This document shows, one piece after another, positions 9,984 to 18,266 of a stretch of DNA of 49,368 nucleotides. Both the position numbers and the translations under genes were made by a program. A model generated the notes under the pieces. It saw nothing but the letters and a program-made list of their open reading frames with translations, had not been told where the DNA came from and did not search any database. Position 1 is the stretch's first letter. Each line of letters starts with the position of its first letter. The stretch is from Piscirickettsiaceae bacterium CG07_land_8_20_14_0_80_44_28 (GTDB lineage Bacteria > Pseudomonadota > Gammaproteobacteria > Thiomicrospirales > Thiomicrospiraceae): the NCBI GenBank assembly GCA_002779995.1, contig PEWX01000101.1:1-49368 (forward strand). Reading direction: 5' to 3'.

Positions 9984-10011
9984 AAAACCCCCGCGATATC
10001 GCAGAGGTTTT
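9984..10011 (-). terminator. Terminator after cbbM
   Basis: On the minus strand, AAAACCTCTGCGA pairs with TCGCGGGGGTTTT (two G-U pairs) and is followed directly by more U residues. It lies 36 bp past the cbbM stop, between cbbM and cbbQ. This would explain strong cbbM expression with weaker activase expression. Confidence 0.8.
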
Positions 10012-10047
10012 CTTTGGGTTATATTCATAATCATTCTAATGAATGGG

Positions 10048-11427
10048 TTATTTATGAACGCCCAATTTTTCTCTCCAGCCTGGGAAGATTTTGTCTGCAT
10101 CACCTGGGAAAGATTCGAACGCACGCGCAAATTCTTTGTGCTCTTTCGCAAATTCGATTGGGTCAGCGCCCGCTTTCCAACATTCATAAGACTGGCGTAA
10201 TGATGTTGCACCTGCCGCAGGAGAATCGATGTGACCGTAAGAACCGCCACCAGACGTGTTGATAACGTTACCATGACCTAGGTTTTCGAAGAAACCGGGT
10301 AGACGTAGCGCGTTCATACCACCAGAGATGATTGGGGTGGTTGGCTTCATACCATTCCATTTTTGATAGAAGATAGGCCCTTGACACTCATCACGCTCGA
10401 TCATATAGGCGATGACCTTGTCAGAAGCATCCCCTTCCATTTTCCCGTAACCCATTGTGCCAACGTGGATACCGGAAGCACCCTGTAGACGTGACATCTT
10501 AGCCAATACAAACGCAGTGTAACCACGCTTAGAAGAAGGAGATGTTATCGCACCGTGACCGGCACGGTGATAGTGTAGGTATTGTGAAGCATAGTTACGA
10601 CGAGCCGTGGTAATCATACCGGGGCCACCCACATAACCATCAACCAAGAAAGCCACTTTAGGCGCATCTTCACCAAACGTTTCTAGGATGTAGTCTGCAC
10701 GGTAGCACATTTCATAATGGTCATCCGCAGTGATGTTTGCAGAGAAGAGTTTTGCTTCACCTGTTTCATCTTGCGCACGCTTCATCGCATCAGCAACAAG
10801 CGGGATCACTTTTTTCATTGGGCAGAAAACTTGGTTTCCTTGTGGCTCATCGTTTTTGATGAAGTCGCCACCTAGCCAGAACTGGTAAGCTGCATTGGCA
10901 AAAGGCTCAGGACGTAGGCCAAGCTTAGGCTTGATGATAGTCCCGGCGATATAACCACCGTTTTCAACCGGGCGTCCTAGCATCCGCCACATATCAGAGA
11001 TATCTACCGTAGGACCGTCAAATAAATATAGCTTAGTTTCCGGAATCCAAAAATCAACCATCTGTAGATTTTTGACATCGCCCATACCTTGGTTGTTACC
11101 AATGGTTAAGGTTAGGAAAGAAACGATCATGGCTTTACCATCTCTGCCGTTTCGATCAAAAAGTGCCAAAGGATAAGCGATTCGCATCATGTGGTTGGCT
11201 TCGTCAATGTCATAAACTAAAGCGTCTACACCTTTGGTGAAATCATCTGTGGTGGAAACTTCAACGTTGGTTCCTGTTGAAGATTCTGCAGCAATGTGCG
11301 CTGCCGTTTCCAAGTAACCGTGGCCGCCAAACGGTTCCATTTCATAGGCCACAAGAATGTGTTCTTGTCCTGCAATTAGGTCTTCTTCTTTCAAACTTAA
11401 GTCAGCATAACGATTTGACTGATCCAT
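10048..11427 (-). CDS. cbbM: Form II RuBisCO large subunit CbbM
   Basis: Carboxylates ribulose-1,5-bisphosphate in the Calvin cycle; form II works as a large-subunit-only enzyme and tolerates low O2 and high CO2. The 459 residues are typical. Catalytic Lys166 ([11 protein letters not shown]) and the carbamylated Lys191 ([11 protein letters not shown]) fall at the same numbers as in the Rhodospirillum enzyme. The [11 protein letters not shown] phosphate-binding segment is also present. Codon use shifts towards CGT, GGT and CTA-type codons compared with its neighbours, as expected for a very highly expressed gene. Regulation is likely by the CbbR encoded upstream; a dyad in the 205-bp gap is a candidate site. 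Confidence 0.99.
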   Translation of the reverse strand: MDQSNRYADLSLKEEDLIAGQEHILVAYEMEPFGGHGYLETAAHIAAESSTGTNVEVSTTDDFTKGVDALVYDIDEANHMMRIAYPLALFDRNGRDGKAMIVSFLTLTIGNNQGMGDVKNLQMVDFWIPETKLYLFDGPTVDISDMWRMLGRPVENGGYIAGTIIKPKLGLRPEPFANAAYQFWLGGDFIKNDEPQGNQVFCPMKKVIPLVADAMKRAQDETGEAKLFSANITADDHYEMCYRADYILETFGEDAPKVAFLVDGYVGGPGMITTARRNYASQYLHYHRAGHGAITSPSSKRGYTAFVLAKMSRLQGASGIHVGTMGYGKMEGDASDKVIAYMIERDECQGPIFYQKWNGMKPTTPIISGGMNALRLPGFFENLGHGNVINTSGGGSYGHIDSPAAGATSLRQSYECWKAGADPIEFAKEHKEFARAFESFPGDADKIFPGWREKLGVHK

Positions 11428-11551
11428 GTTTTATCCCTCTTTTTTGAAGTAGCGGTTAATTAGCTACTCTTTATTTTTGTTAAGTCATTTTAAAAATGGC
11501 TTAACCCCGAAAACTTGAATGATCATTATAAAGAATCAACTGATAACTTCA

Positions 11552-11568
11552 AATCAATAATTTTGATT
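11552..11568. promoter_or_regulatory. Candidate CbbR operator upstream of cbbM
   Basis: AATCAA, five bases, TTGATT: a 6-5-6 dyad with the T-N11-A spacing typical of LysR-type regulators. It lies 125 bp before the cbbM start and 65 bp after the cbbR stop, within an A+T-rich gap. Binding by CbbR is an inference. Confidence 0.45.
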
Positions 11569-11632
11569 ATTAGTATAGTGTATTATCTATATTAAATTCA
11601 TTTTTGGTCGAGCTTTATCAATTGAATTGGCA

Positions 11633-12577
11633 TTATCGAAATTTATTAAACGCCAATTCGCTCAATTTTTCACCTTCTTGCTTTAATAGCTCAATCAGTT
11701 TTTCCGCAGCAATCGATAACACCTTGCCTTTTGGGTAGGCGAGGTACCAGTGACGGTTAATGGGAAACCCTTTTACGTCCAGAATGCTGATTTCCCCCTG
11801 ATTGATTTCATCCATTAAGGTCGGAATTGAGGCGACGGTGATGCCTAGGTTTTGCAGCAGCCCTAGTCGAATCGGCTCAATGCCACCTAAAACCATTTTA
11901 ATATTGGGTTGAAATTGGCGCGCTTCAAAAACTTTTTCAATATGAGCGCGAATGCCCGATCCCGTTTCACGCATTAAAAAGGGCTCGGCACTTAAATCTG
12001 CTATCGATAAAGTTTTGCCAACGAGCGGATGGTGACTATTCGCAACAAATGCCAGCGGGTTGACGGAAAGCTGAGAGGATTCAACATTGAGATCTTCAGG
12101 CGGTTGGCCTAATAAATAAAAGTCGTCTTTATTTTGTTGTATGCGTTCCAATAAAGACTCTTTATTCCCTACGCGCATAATGACCGTTACATCCGGGTAG
12201 GTTTGGGTGAATTCATGAATAACTTTGGGCACAAAATATTGCGCCGTGGAAATAACGGTAAAGCGGACACTGCCGCCTGAAAATCCCTTTAAGTGGTTGA
12301 TTTTTTGTTCGGCCTGAGAAAGCTGTTGCAAAATATTGTTGGAGGCTTCATAAAGCGCTTTTCCTGCGGCGGTGAGGTGAACTTTACGGCCAATTTGTTC
12401 AAACAGTGGGCTGTCTAATACTTCGGATAGTTTTTTAACCTGCATCGATACAGTGGGCTGGGTGAGGTGGAGCTCTTCGGCCGCTTTGGAGAAACTGCTA
12501 TGACGGGCAATGCTTTCAAAAACTTGTAGTTGTCGAAGGGTGGCGCTGCGCGCGAGTAGCGAGTTTTTTTCTGGCAT
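11633..12577 (-). CDS. cbbR: LysR-type regulator, probable CbbR
   Basis: Predicted activator of the adjacent RuBisCO genes. The 314 residues show the LysR layout: a winged helix-turn-helix at about 12-70 (LRQLQVFESIARHSSF, then the SKAAEELHLTQPTVSMQVKKL stretch), a linker helix, and a two-lobed periplasmic-binding-protein-like effector domain (about 95-300). It is encoded 205 bp upstream of cbbM on the same strand. Many cbbR genes are divergent from their targets, so this co-directional layout is worth noting. The ATG at 12577 is taken because the HTH begins soon after it. The effector, probably a Calvin-cycle or redox metabolite, cannot be read from sequence. Confidence 0.88.
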   Translation of the reverse strand: MPEKNSLLARSATLRQLQVFESIARHSSFSKAAEELHLTQPTVSMQVKKLSEVLDSPLFEQIGRKVHLTAAGKALYEASNNILQQLSQAEQKINHLKGFSGGSVRFTVISTAQYFVPKVIHEFTQTYPDVTVIMRVGNKESLLERIQQNKDDFYLLGQPPEDLNVESSQLSVNPLAFVANSHHPLVGKTLSIADLSAEPFLMRETGSGIRAHIEKVFEARQFQPNIKMVLGGIEPIRLGLLQNLGITVASIPTLMDEINQGEISILDVKGFPINRHWYLAYPKGKVLSIAAEKLIELLKQEGEKLSELAFNKFR

Positions 12578-12626
12578 GGGCGGCTCTTTCTTTTTGGGTA
12601 TCGATTTCGTGAAAAGGTTTGTTATA

Positions 12627-12787
12627 GAGACCCTTGCACGAGATGGTTACACGAATAAAAAGGGTTAAAATTTCCCATATTGTCGTTAAAAAACTGGCCA
12701 ATAGCTGGCTATTGACTGCGTTTTTTGCCTCAATTATGAAAAATATTTCCACATTTTTGTTTCGCGTCCCACTCATGCAAAGGTCTC
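12627..12787 (+). mobile_element. MITE-like element, copy A
   Basis: A 161-bp non-coding element. It starts GAGACCCTTGCACGAG and ends CTCATGCAAAGGTCTC, which are near-perfect terminal inverted repeats. A 5-bp target duplication, TTATA, flanks it exactly (12622-12626 and 12788-12792). The inner half holds the stem AATAGCTGGCTATT. The right-hand TTATA contains the stop codon of the CHAD gene. Copies B (same orientation), C (inverted), D (shortened) and E lie at 13545, 28301, 40917 and 43237. Confidence 0.88.
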
Positions 12788-13531
12788 TTATAGATTTTCT
12801 TTGAGTTTTTTAAAGGTTTTTTTCCGCGCTTTATACAACGCCTTGCATTCACTTGACGCATGGCTTTTGCAAAAATCTTTTAAAAGAGCAAGTTGATTGG
12901 CAGTGTCCTGGATATCGCCAAAATGGTTCAGTATCTTTTTGCATCTTTTGATCTGTTTGCGGACGTCCAGCAAATGACTCTCATGGATAAACTCAAGCGT
13001 ATAGCGAGCCAGTTTGCAGTTGATCCGCACCTGATGGATCTTTTTTGCACGGCTTTTGTGGTTGAGTCGTTTTTTTGAAGCAATGGCCTTTTGGTATTGA
13101 TTCAAGCCAATTTCGATCAAGGCTTCGTTCGACAGATCATATTGGAGCCTGCCTAATTGGTCAATCGACTGACGGAGTGTGTGTTCATGTTGGTGTACGA
13201 TTTCGCTATGCCACAGCTTTTGGTATAAATTATTTCGGTAGCGCACAAGATTTGAAAGCAAAGAAGGGTATTCCTCGGCATTGATACTCATTATCAGTAC
13301 ATCGATTTCTCGCAGTGCATTGGTCGATTTGAGCAGTGGCTTGAGTGATGCACTAAAATCACGATGCGCTTTGAGATAGACCTTTATCAGCGAGTGTGCA
13401 CGCCTGAGGGAAACTCGGTATTGATGGAGGTGTTCCGGGTCACTCCCACTATGAATTTGTGGCAGCAAAGATTTTGCATTTTGCAACCGTTTCAATAAAT
13501 AAACTGACAATAACGTAGATTTCATTAGCAT
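12788..13531 (-). CDS. CHAD-domain protein
   Basis: A 247-residue, strongly basic, all-helical protein with the CHAD fold (conserved histidine alpha-helical domain). The signature is seen in the repeated H-Y/R-R-L-R-K-type helices: HQYRVSLRRAHSLIK near residue 36 and HQVRINCKLARYTLEF near 166. CHAD domains bind polyphosphate and are often found near CYTH triphosphatases or polyphosphate genes; none is visible here. The start is ATG at 13531, with another ATG two codons later. The gene is tightly bracketed by MITE copies A and B: its stop codon lies in the target duplication of A and its start is 13 bp from B. Confidence 0.85.
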   Translation of the reverse strand: MLMKSTLLSVYLLKRLQNAKSLLPQIHSGSDPEHLHQYRVSLRRAHSLIKVYLKAHRDFSASLKPLLKSTNALREIDVLIMSINAEEYPSLLSNLVRYRNNLYQKLWHSEIVHQHEHTLRQSIDQLGRLQYDLSNEALIEIGLNQYQKAIASKKRLNHKSRAKKIHQVRINCKLARYTLEFIHESHLLDVRKQIKRCKKILNHFGDIQDTANQLALLKDFCKSHASSECKALYKARKKTFKKLKENL

Positions 13532-13544
13532 AGTATATAACCTT

Positions 13545-13702
13545 GAGGCCTTTGCACGAGATGAATAAACGAATAAAAAGGGTTAAAATTTCCCATATTT
13601 TCGTTTAAAAACTGGCCAATAGCCGGCTATTCGCTGCGTTTTTTGCCTCAATATGAACGTTTTCCACATTTTTCTTTCGCGCCTCACTCATGCAAAGGTC
13701 TC
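13545..13702 (+). mobile_element. MITE-like element, copy B
   Basis: A 158-bp element in the same orientation as copy A, beginning GAGGCCTTTGCACGAG and ending CTCATGCAAAGGTCTC, with the central perfect stem AATAGCCGGCTATT. Unlike A and D it has no exact 5-bp target duplication: left flank ACCTT, right flank ATTAT. It sits between the CHAD gene and whatever promoter drove it. Confidence 0.85.
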
Positions 13703-14014
13703 ATTATAACGAAATATGGATGTGACTTTCGGGCACCTCGATTAACCGGGTTTAATCAAGCTGCCCAACCCCCCCGCCCCCCATCACTTTGCCTCTTGTT
13801 AGGTCGATGGCAAAGCCGACTTGACTGGAGCGAGATTCCGGCAAAATTGGCTGACCCTCATCAAGTGTTGATACGCTTCAGCGGAAAGCCAATGTAATTG
13901 TTAAACAAAGTGGTGTCGACAATAACCCAAATGCGCGGCTGGCTCCCCAAACGCATCAGTCGAATTCATAAAAATTGCCAAAAAGTTTGGCTGTGGTTTT
14001 AAGTTGATGCGTGT
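13703..14014. other. Decayed, gene-free stretch beside MITE copy B
   Basis: No complete gene is visible in these 312 bp. There is a C-rich run (C7GC6 at 13769-13782), a dyad GATTAA-N6-TTAATC at 13740-13757, and a 31-codon minus-strand fragment at 13861-13956 (MRLGSQPRIWVIVDTTLFNN and on) that reads like part of a lost protein, possibly a transposase, but is too short to name. The base composition is richer in G+C than the surroundings. It is probably the remains of an inserted element. Confidence 0.4.
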
Positions 14015-14668
14015 TTAATGGGGTTGCTGAGCGCGCCATTCTGGATAACCTTCTATGAGGCGTTTGGCGTTAAACCCTTGCGAGAGCAGCGTTTCGACTG
14101 CCTGTTGCGACCACATGCAATAAGGCCCCCGGCAATAAACAATCAAGGGGTTTTGTGGGTCAAATTGCGTTAAGTGAGTTGCCAAGGTTTCGATGGGCAT
14201 ATTAATGGCATTGGGTAGATGTCCGGCGTCAAATTCGTCTTGAGGTCGGACATCCAGTAAGGTGTAGGCTTGGTTGTCACGGGTCATTTTTTTGAGAGCT
14301 GTCAAAGAAACCGGTTCAAAAGGTGTATCGGGTTGAAGATGTTGGTGTAATAAGCTCTGCATATCATCCAACTGGGTTTCGGCCACTTGACGCAAACTGA
14401 CAATTAATTGAAAGACGGATTCATCACTTAAACGATAAATAATCCGTTGTTTATCGCGCCGATTTTTAACCAGGCCTGCTTGCTTGAGCGATTGCAGGTG
14501 TTTGGAAACATTGGCAATGCTGAGGTCTAACTTTTGATGTAGGGTTTCGACATCGTTCTCGCCTTGCGCCAAGACATCTAAAATCATCAGCCGATGGGCA
14601 TGTCCCATCGCCTTGCTAACTAGAGCAAGTTGTTCAAACAGATTCCGTTTAAGGTGCGATGCGGTCAT
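14015..14668 (-). CDS. ArsR-family regulator fused to a rhodanese domain
   Basis: The 217 residues comprise two domains: an ArsR-type winged helix-turn-helix (about 8-95, with ANVSKHLQSLKQAGLV as the recognition region) and a rhodanese domain (about 115-214). The rhodanese active-site loop is CRGPYC, so the catalytic Cys is present and a second Cys closes the loop. Such fusions are thought to sense or carry persulfide sulfur through the rhodanese Cys and to control sulfur-stress genes. No ArsR-type metal-binding Cys pair is evident in the HTH part. It follows the ComFB-like gene by 23 bp on the same strand, so the two are probably co-transcribed. One CCAGGCCTG repeat lies inside (14470-14478). 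Confidence 0.88.
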   Translation of the reverse strand: MTASHLKRNLFEQLALVSKAMGHAHRLMILDVLAQGENDVETLHQKLDLSIANVSKHLQSLKQAGLVKNRRDKQRIIYRLSDESVFQLIVSLRQVAETQLDDMQSLLHQHLQPDTPFEPVSLTALKKMTRDNQAYTLLDVRPQDEFDAGHLPNAINMPIETLATHLTQFDPQNPLIVYCRGPYCMWSQQAVETLLSQGFNAKRLIEGYPEWRAQQPH

Positions 14669-14691
14669 AGTAGCAGTTTCGGTTCTTCAAG

Positions 14692-14967
14692 TTATTCGTT
14701 TTCAATCCCATCCAGCTTCTTCACTTTTTTATAGGCCTTTTCAACCGCCTTTTTGACGCGTTCTTCTATTTCAATATGCTCCGCACCGGACATATAAAAA
14801 GACATGTCGATATCATAACGGATATAGCGAGGTGGAATTCGGTTGAGGGCAATGCAGGCCATATCGGCCAGTTGGTTTTCAGTCAACCCACAATCATAAT
14901 AATTTTCTTGAATATAATTAAAAATGGGTCTTTCATAATAGTTGTGAACCGTTTCTAAATCAGACAT
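14692..14967 (-). CDS. ComFB-like small protein
   Basis: A 91-residue protein resembling the ComFB family (late competence development protein; in cyanobacteria a cyclic-dinucleotide-binding protein). The match rests on the N-terminal HNYYERPI helix and the characteristic ALNRIPPRYI segment near residues 43-53; the usual Cys pair is reduced to a single Cys. I start it at the ATG at 14967, because AGGAAA lies seven bases upstream; a GTG five codons earlier would overlap that ribosome-binding site. It lies between purD and the ArsR-rhodanese gene. With three GGDEF enzymes nearby, a c-di-GMP-binding role is possible but is inference. Confidence 0.65.
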   Translation of the reverse strand: MSDLETVHNYYERPIFNYIQENYYDCGLTENQLADMACIALNRIPPRYIRYDIDMSFYMSGAEHIEIEERVKKAVEKAYKKVKKLDGIENE

Positions 14968-15027
14968 GCGATGTTTCCTCACTGGTTGGAATGACGTTTA
15001 AAACTATACCGAACTTTGAGAGATAAA

Positions 15028-15050
15028 AAAAGGGCTTTATTCGCCCTTTT
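15028..15050 (-). terminator. Terminator after purD
   Basis: AAAAGGGC, a 7-base loop, GCCCTTTT, continuing into a T-run on the minus strand. It lies 31 bp past the purD stop and closes the purH-purD unit before the ComFB-like gene. Confidence 0.85.
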
Positions 15051-15080
15051 AAAGGTTTCTGCTTTGAGAGCAGAATGCGG

Positions 15081-16370
15081 TTATTTTTTTTCGCGTGCCA
15101 CGGCGCGATAGCCAATGTCGGTGCGATTAAAGGCACCTTGCCAATGAATTTTGGCCAGGCCTGCATAGGCATTTTGCTGGGCTTCACTGACACTGTTGCC
15201 TAAAGCGGTGACACATAGCACACGGCCACCTGACGTGACCAGTTGATCAGAATCATTGAGGCGCGTGCCGGCATGAAACACCTTGGTGGTTTCATTATTG
15301 GCCTCTTCTATGCCTTCAATCACATCGCCTGTTGCGTAATCTTCCGGGTATCCCGCCGCGGCCATGACCACACCCAGTGCGGAACGGCTATCCCACTTGG
15401 CTTCAACTTCATCGAGCCGTTGTTCTAATGCAGCCAAACACAATTGAGGCAGGTCGGATTGTAGGCGCATCATAATGGGCTGGGTTTCCGGATCGCCAAA
15501 TCGGCAATTAAATTCCAGTACTTTAGGGGTGCCATCTTCTGCAATCATCACACCGGCATAGAGAAAACCGGTATAAGGCAATCCATCTTTCGCCATCCCT
15601 TCGATGGTTGGGGTGATGACTTCATCCATTATGCGTTGGTGGATTTCAGGGGTGACGACCGGAGCCGGGGTGTAAGCACCCATACCACCGGTATTCGGCC
15701 CTAGATCTCCATTGTCGCGTGCTTTGTGGTCTTGAGACGTTGCCATCGGTAATACCTGTTTGCCGTCCGCCATAACGATAAAACTGGCTTCTTCGCCGGT
15801 TAGAAACTCTTCAATCACCACGCGCGCACCGGCATCACCAAATTTATTATCGGCCAGCATATCTTTGACAGCGGCAATGGCTTCATCATCGGTTTGCGCT
15901 AAAATCACGCCTTTCCCAGCCGCCAAGCCATCGGCTTTGACGACAATAGGGGCGCCCATTTTTGTAATATAGGCAATGGCTGGATCGATTTCAGTAAACA
16001 CCGCATAAGCCGCCGTGGGAATGTGATGTTTGGCCAGAAAATCCTTGGAGAAGGCTTTAGACCCTTCCAATTGTGCCGCCCCTTTGCTGGGACCAAAGCA
16101 TTTGAGGCCAGCTGCTTGAAAAGCATCCACCACGCCTAAAACTAAAGGGACTTCTGGGCCAACAATCGTTAAGTCAATGTTGTTTGTCCGGGCGAAATCG
16201 ACCAGGCCTGGTAGGTTTTCAACCGCAATATCAACATTTTCTAAATTGGGTTCGAGTGCTGTACCGGCATTGCCGGGGGCAACAAACACTTGGGTCACTT
16301 GATTGGATTGGGCGCATTTCCATGCCAAAGCATGTTCGCGTCCACCACTGCCAATAATCAATAGGTTCAT
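15081..16370 (-). CDS. purD: Phosphoribosylamine-glycine ligase
   Basis: Second step of de novo purine synthesis: phosphoribosylamine + glycine + ATP to GAR. The 429 residues match PurD. The N-terminal signature MNLLIIGSGGREHALAWK sets the start at 16370; the longer open frame adds 26 residues overlapping purH and is not credible. ATP-grasp features follow (VVKADGLAAGKGV near 140-152; EFNCRFGDPETQ near 290). It begins 13 bp after the purH stop, so purH-purD form an operon, as in many gammaproteobacteria. Two copies of the CCAGGCCTG repeat lie inside (15155-15164 and 16202-16211), both encoding a Gly-Leu pair. Confidence 0.97.
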   Translation of the reverse strand: MNLLIIGSGGREHALAWKCAQSNQVTQVFVAPGNAGTALEPNLENVDIAVENLPGLVDFARTNNIDLTIVGPEVPLVLGVVDAFQAAGLKCFGPSKGAAQLEGSKAFSKDFLAKHHIPTAAYAVFTEIDPAIAYITKMGAPIVVKADGLAAGKGVILAQTDDEAIAAVKDMLADNKFGDAGARVVIEEFLTGEEASFIVMADGKQVLPMATSQDHKARDNGDLGPNTGGMGAYTPAPVVTPEIHQRIMDEVITPTIEGMAKDGLPYTGFLYAGVMIAEDGTPKVLEFNCRFGDPETQPIMMRLQSDLPQLCLAALEQRLDEVEAKWDSRSALGVVMAAAGYPEDYATGDVIEGIEEANNETTKVFHAGTRLNDSDQLVTSGGRVLCVTALGNSVSEAQQNAYAGLAKIHWQGAFNRTDIGYRAVAREKK

Positions 16371-16383
16371 CGTGTTTTCTCGC

Positions 16384-17946
16384 TTAATGTTTGAAATGAC
16401 GCATGCCGGTGAAGACCATGGCGATACCGTGTTCGTTCGCAGCATCAATCACTTCCTGATCACGCATGGAACCGCCCGGGTGAATGACAGCAGTAATGCC
16501 GGCAGCAGCAGCGGCATCAATACCATCTCGGAAGGGGAAGAAGGCATCAGAGGCCATCACTGAGCCGGGTACGACCAAGCCTTCATCCGCTGCTTTAATC
16601 CCCGCGATTTTGGCAGAATAGACGCGACTCATTTGCCCTGCTCCGACACCAATCGTCATGCCGTCTTTGACATAGACGATGGCGTTTGATTTAACAAATT
16701 TGGCCACTTTCCAAGCAAACATTAGGTCTTGCATTTGTTTCTCTGTGGGCGCTTTTTCGGTGACCACTTTAAGATCCTCTGCGGTGACCATGCCTAAGTC
16801 GCGGTCTTGAACCAATAGTCCACCTGTTACCCGTTTGTAATCGTAGGCCGCTAGTGGTTGTCCCAATTCACCACAGGCTAAGAGTCGGACATTTTGTTTG
16901 GCTTCAACAACCGCTTTGGCAGCATCAGAAACACTGGGGGCGATAATCACTTCGACAAATTGACGCTCGACAATGGCTCTGGCGGTATTGGCATCCAGTT
17001 CGGTATTGAAGGCGATAATGCCGCCAAATGCTGAGGTTGGGTCGGTTTTATAAGCCCGTTCATAGGCTTCGAAAACGGTTTGGCCAACAGCAACGCCACA
17101 AGGGTTGGCATGTTTGACAATGACGCAGGCGGTTTCTTTAAAGGTTTTGACCAATTCTAAAGCAGCATCTGTATCGGCAATATTATTGTACGATAAGGCC
17201 TTGCCTTGGATTTGGGTGGCGGTTGAAATAGAGGCTTCGGCCGGTTGGCGTTCAGTATAGAAGGCGGCTTTTTGGTGTGGATTTTCGCCATAGCGCATCG
17301 ATTGTTTTTTAACAAATTGGGTGTTGTAAGTGCGCGGGAAGGTGTCTTCGGCCTCTTCTGAGAAGTGGGTGCCAAAGTAATTGGCAATGGCGCCATCATA
17401 ACGTGCGGTTTGTTCAAAGGTTTTAATGGCTAAATCAAAACGGGTCGCATGGCACAGTTGAGCGTTATTGCTTTGCAATTCCGTTAGGATGCGTGCATAG
17501 TCATTCGGATCGGTGACCACAGCAACGTCTTTATGATTTTTAGCCGCTGAACGCAACATGGTGGGACCCCCGATGTCGATGTTTTCAATGGCATCTTCCA
17601 AAGCGCAATCAGGTTTGGCAACCGTTGCTTCAAATGGGTAAAGGTTGACGACCACCATATCAATAGGGTCGATATTGTGCGCTTGCATGATGTCATCATC
17701 AATGCCGCGACGACCGAGCAACCCACCGTGAATTTTCGGGTGTAACGTTTTAACACGACCATCCATCATTTCAGGAAAACCGGTGTAGTCAGAAACTTCG
17801 GTAACGGCAATGCCGACTTCCGATAGCGCTTTATAGGTTCCCCCCGTTGATAATATGGCAATATTCATGGCCACTAAGGATTCGGCAAATTCAATAATGC
17901 CGGTTTTGTCAGAAACACTAATAAGCGCGCGACGAACGGGTTTCAT
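16384..17946 (-). CDS. purH: Bifunctional AICAR transformylase / IMP cyclohydrolase
   Basis: Catalyses the last two steps of purine synthesis: formylation of AICAR with 10-formyl-THF, then ring closure to IMP. The 520 residues are full length. The N-terminal MGS-like cyclohydrolase domain begins with [13 protein letters not shown] and contains the GGTYKAL loop; the transformylase domain carries [11 protein letters not shown] and ends in the conserved FTGMRHFKH. It is the first gene of the purH-purD unit, 59 bp downstream of fis on the same strand, so transcription could enter from the prmA-dusB-fis operon. Confidence 0.98.
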   Translation of the reverse strand: MKPVRRALISVSDKTGIIEFAESLVAMNIAILSTGGTYKALSEVGIAVTEVSDYTGFPEMMDGRVKTLHPKIHGGLLGRRGIDDDIMQAHNIDPIDMVVVNLYPFEATVAKPDCALEDAIENIDIGGPTMLRSAAKNHKDVAVVTDPNDYARILTELQSNNAQLCHATRFDLAIKTFEQTARYDGAIANYFGTHFSEEAEDTFPRTYNTQFVKKQSMRYGENPHQKAAFYTERQPAEASISTATQIQGKALSYNNIADTDAALELVKTFKETACVIVKHANPCGVAVGQTVFEAYERAYKTDPTSAFGGIIAFNTELDANTARAIVERQFVEVIIAPSVSDAAKAVVEAKQNVRLLACGELGQPLAAYDYKRVTGGLLVQDRDLGMVTAEDLKVVTEKAPTEKQMQDLMFAWKVAKFVKSNAIVYVKDGMTIGVGAGQMSRVYSAKIAGIKAADEGLVVPGSVMASDAFFPFRDGIDAAAAAGITAVIHPGGSMRDQEVIDAANEHGIAMVFTGMRHFKH

Positions 17947-18005
17947 AAGGATGTTTTCTCCAAAAGGTTAAAAAATTGAGCAAGCGGATAAGCCTGGCTG
18001 AGTCA

Positions 18006-18266
18006 TTAGGCTTGAGTGATATTGTAAGTTTGCATTTTCTTTCTAAGTGTATTGCGATTAATGCCTAATATTTCAGCTGATCGGCTTTGGTTAAATTGGG
18101 TTTCTTGTAAGACGAATTCGATCATAGGGCGTTCTACCTGGCTGATAACCATCTGGTAGACATCACTCGGGACTTCACCTTCTAAAGTGGCAAAGTAGTG
18201 TTGCAATGTTTGGGTGACATGGTTACTCAAACAGTGCGTGGGCGTTGTAGGCCGGTCAGTGATCAT
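18006..18266 (-). CDS. fis: DNA-binding protein Fis
   Basis: Nucleoid-associated, growth-phase DNA-bending protein. The 86 residues end in the conserved Fis HTH (NQSRSAEILGINRNTLRKKM), nearly the same as in E. coli. The N-terminus is shorter than the 98-residue enterobacterial form. I start at the ATG at 18266; the longer open frame into dusB has no Fis similarity. Its start overlaps the end of dusB by 11 bp, the classic dusB-fis translational coupling. Confidence 0.93.
   Translation of the reverse strand: MITDRPTTPTHCLSNHVTQTLQHYFATLEGEVPSDVYQMVISQVERPMIEFVLQETQFNQSRSAEILGINRNTLRKKMQTYNITQA

Noticed and set aside
11428-11632. A riboswitch or leader RNA before cbbM
   Set aside because: The gap is A+T-rich with one LysR-type dyad but no conserved stem set or terminator pair that would support a riboswitch.
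12516-12776. An 86-codon minus-strand frame overlapping the cbbR start
   Set aside because: Most of it is MITE copy A in translation, and the rest overlaps the cbbR start out of frame; no ribosome-binding site or domain.
12627-13702. Composite transposon carrying the CHAD gene
   Set aside because: Copy A has its own exact duplication and no transposase is present, so two separate insertions remain the simpler view; kept only as a testable idea.
13643-13897. An 84-codon plus-strand frame next to the CHAD gene
   Set aside because: It begins inside MITE copy B and runs through the C-rich tract (poly-Pro); no family resemblance.
16371-16448. A 26-residue N-terminal extension of PurD
   Set aside because: It overlaps the end of purH and lies ahead of the invariant PurD start motif (NLLIIGSGGREHALA).
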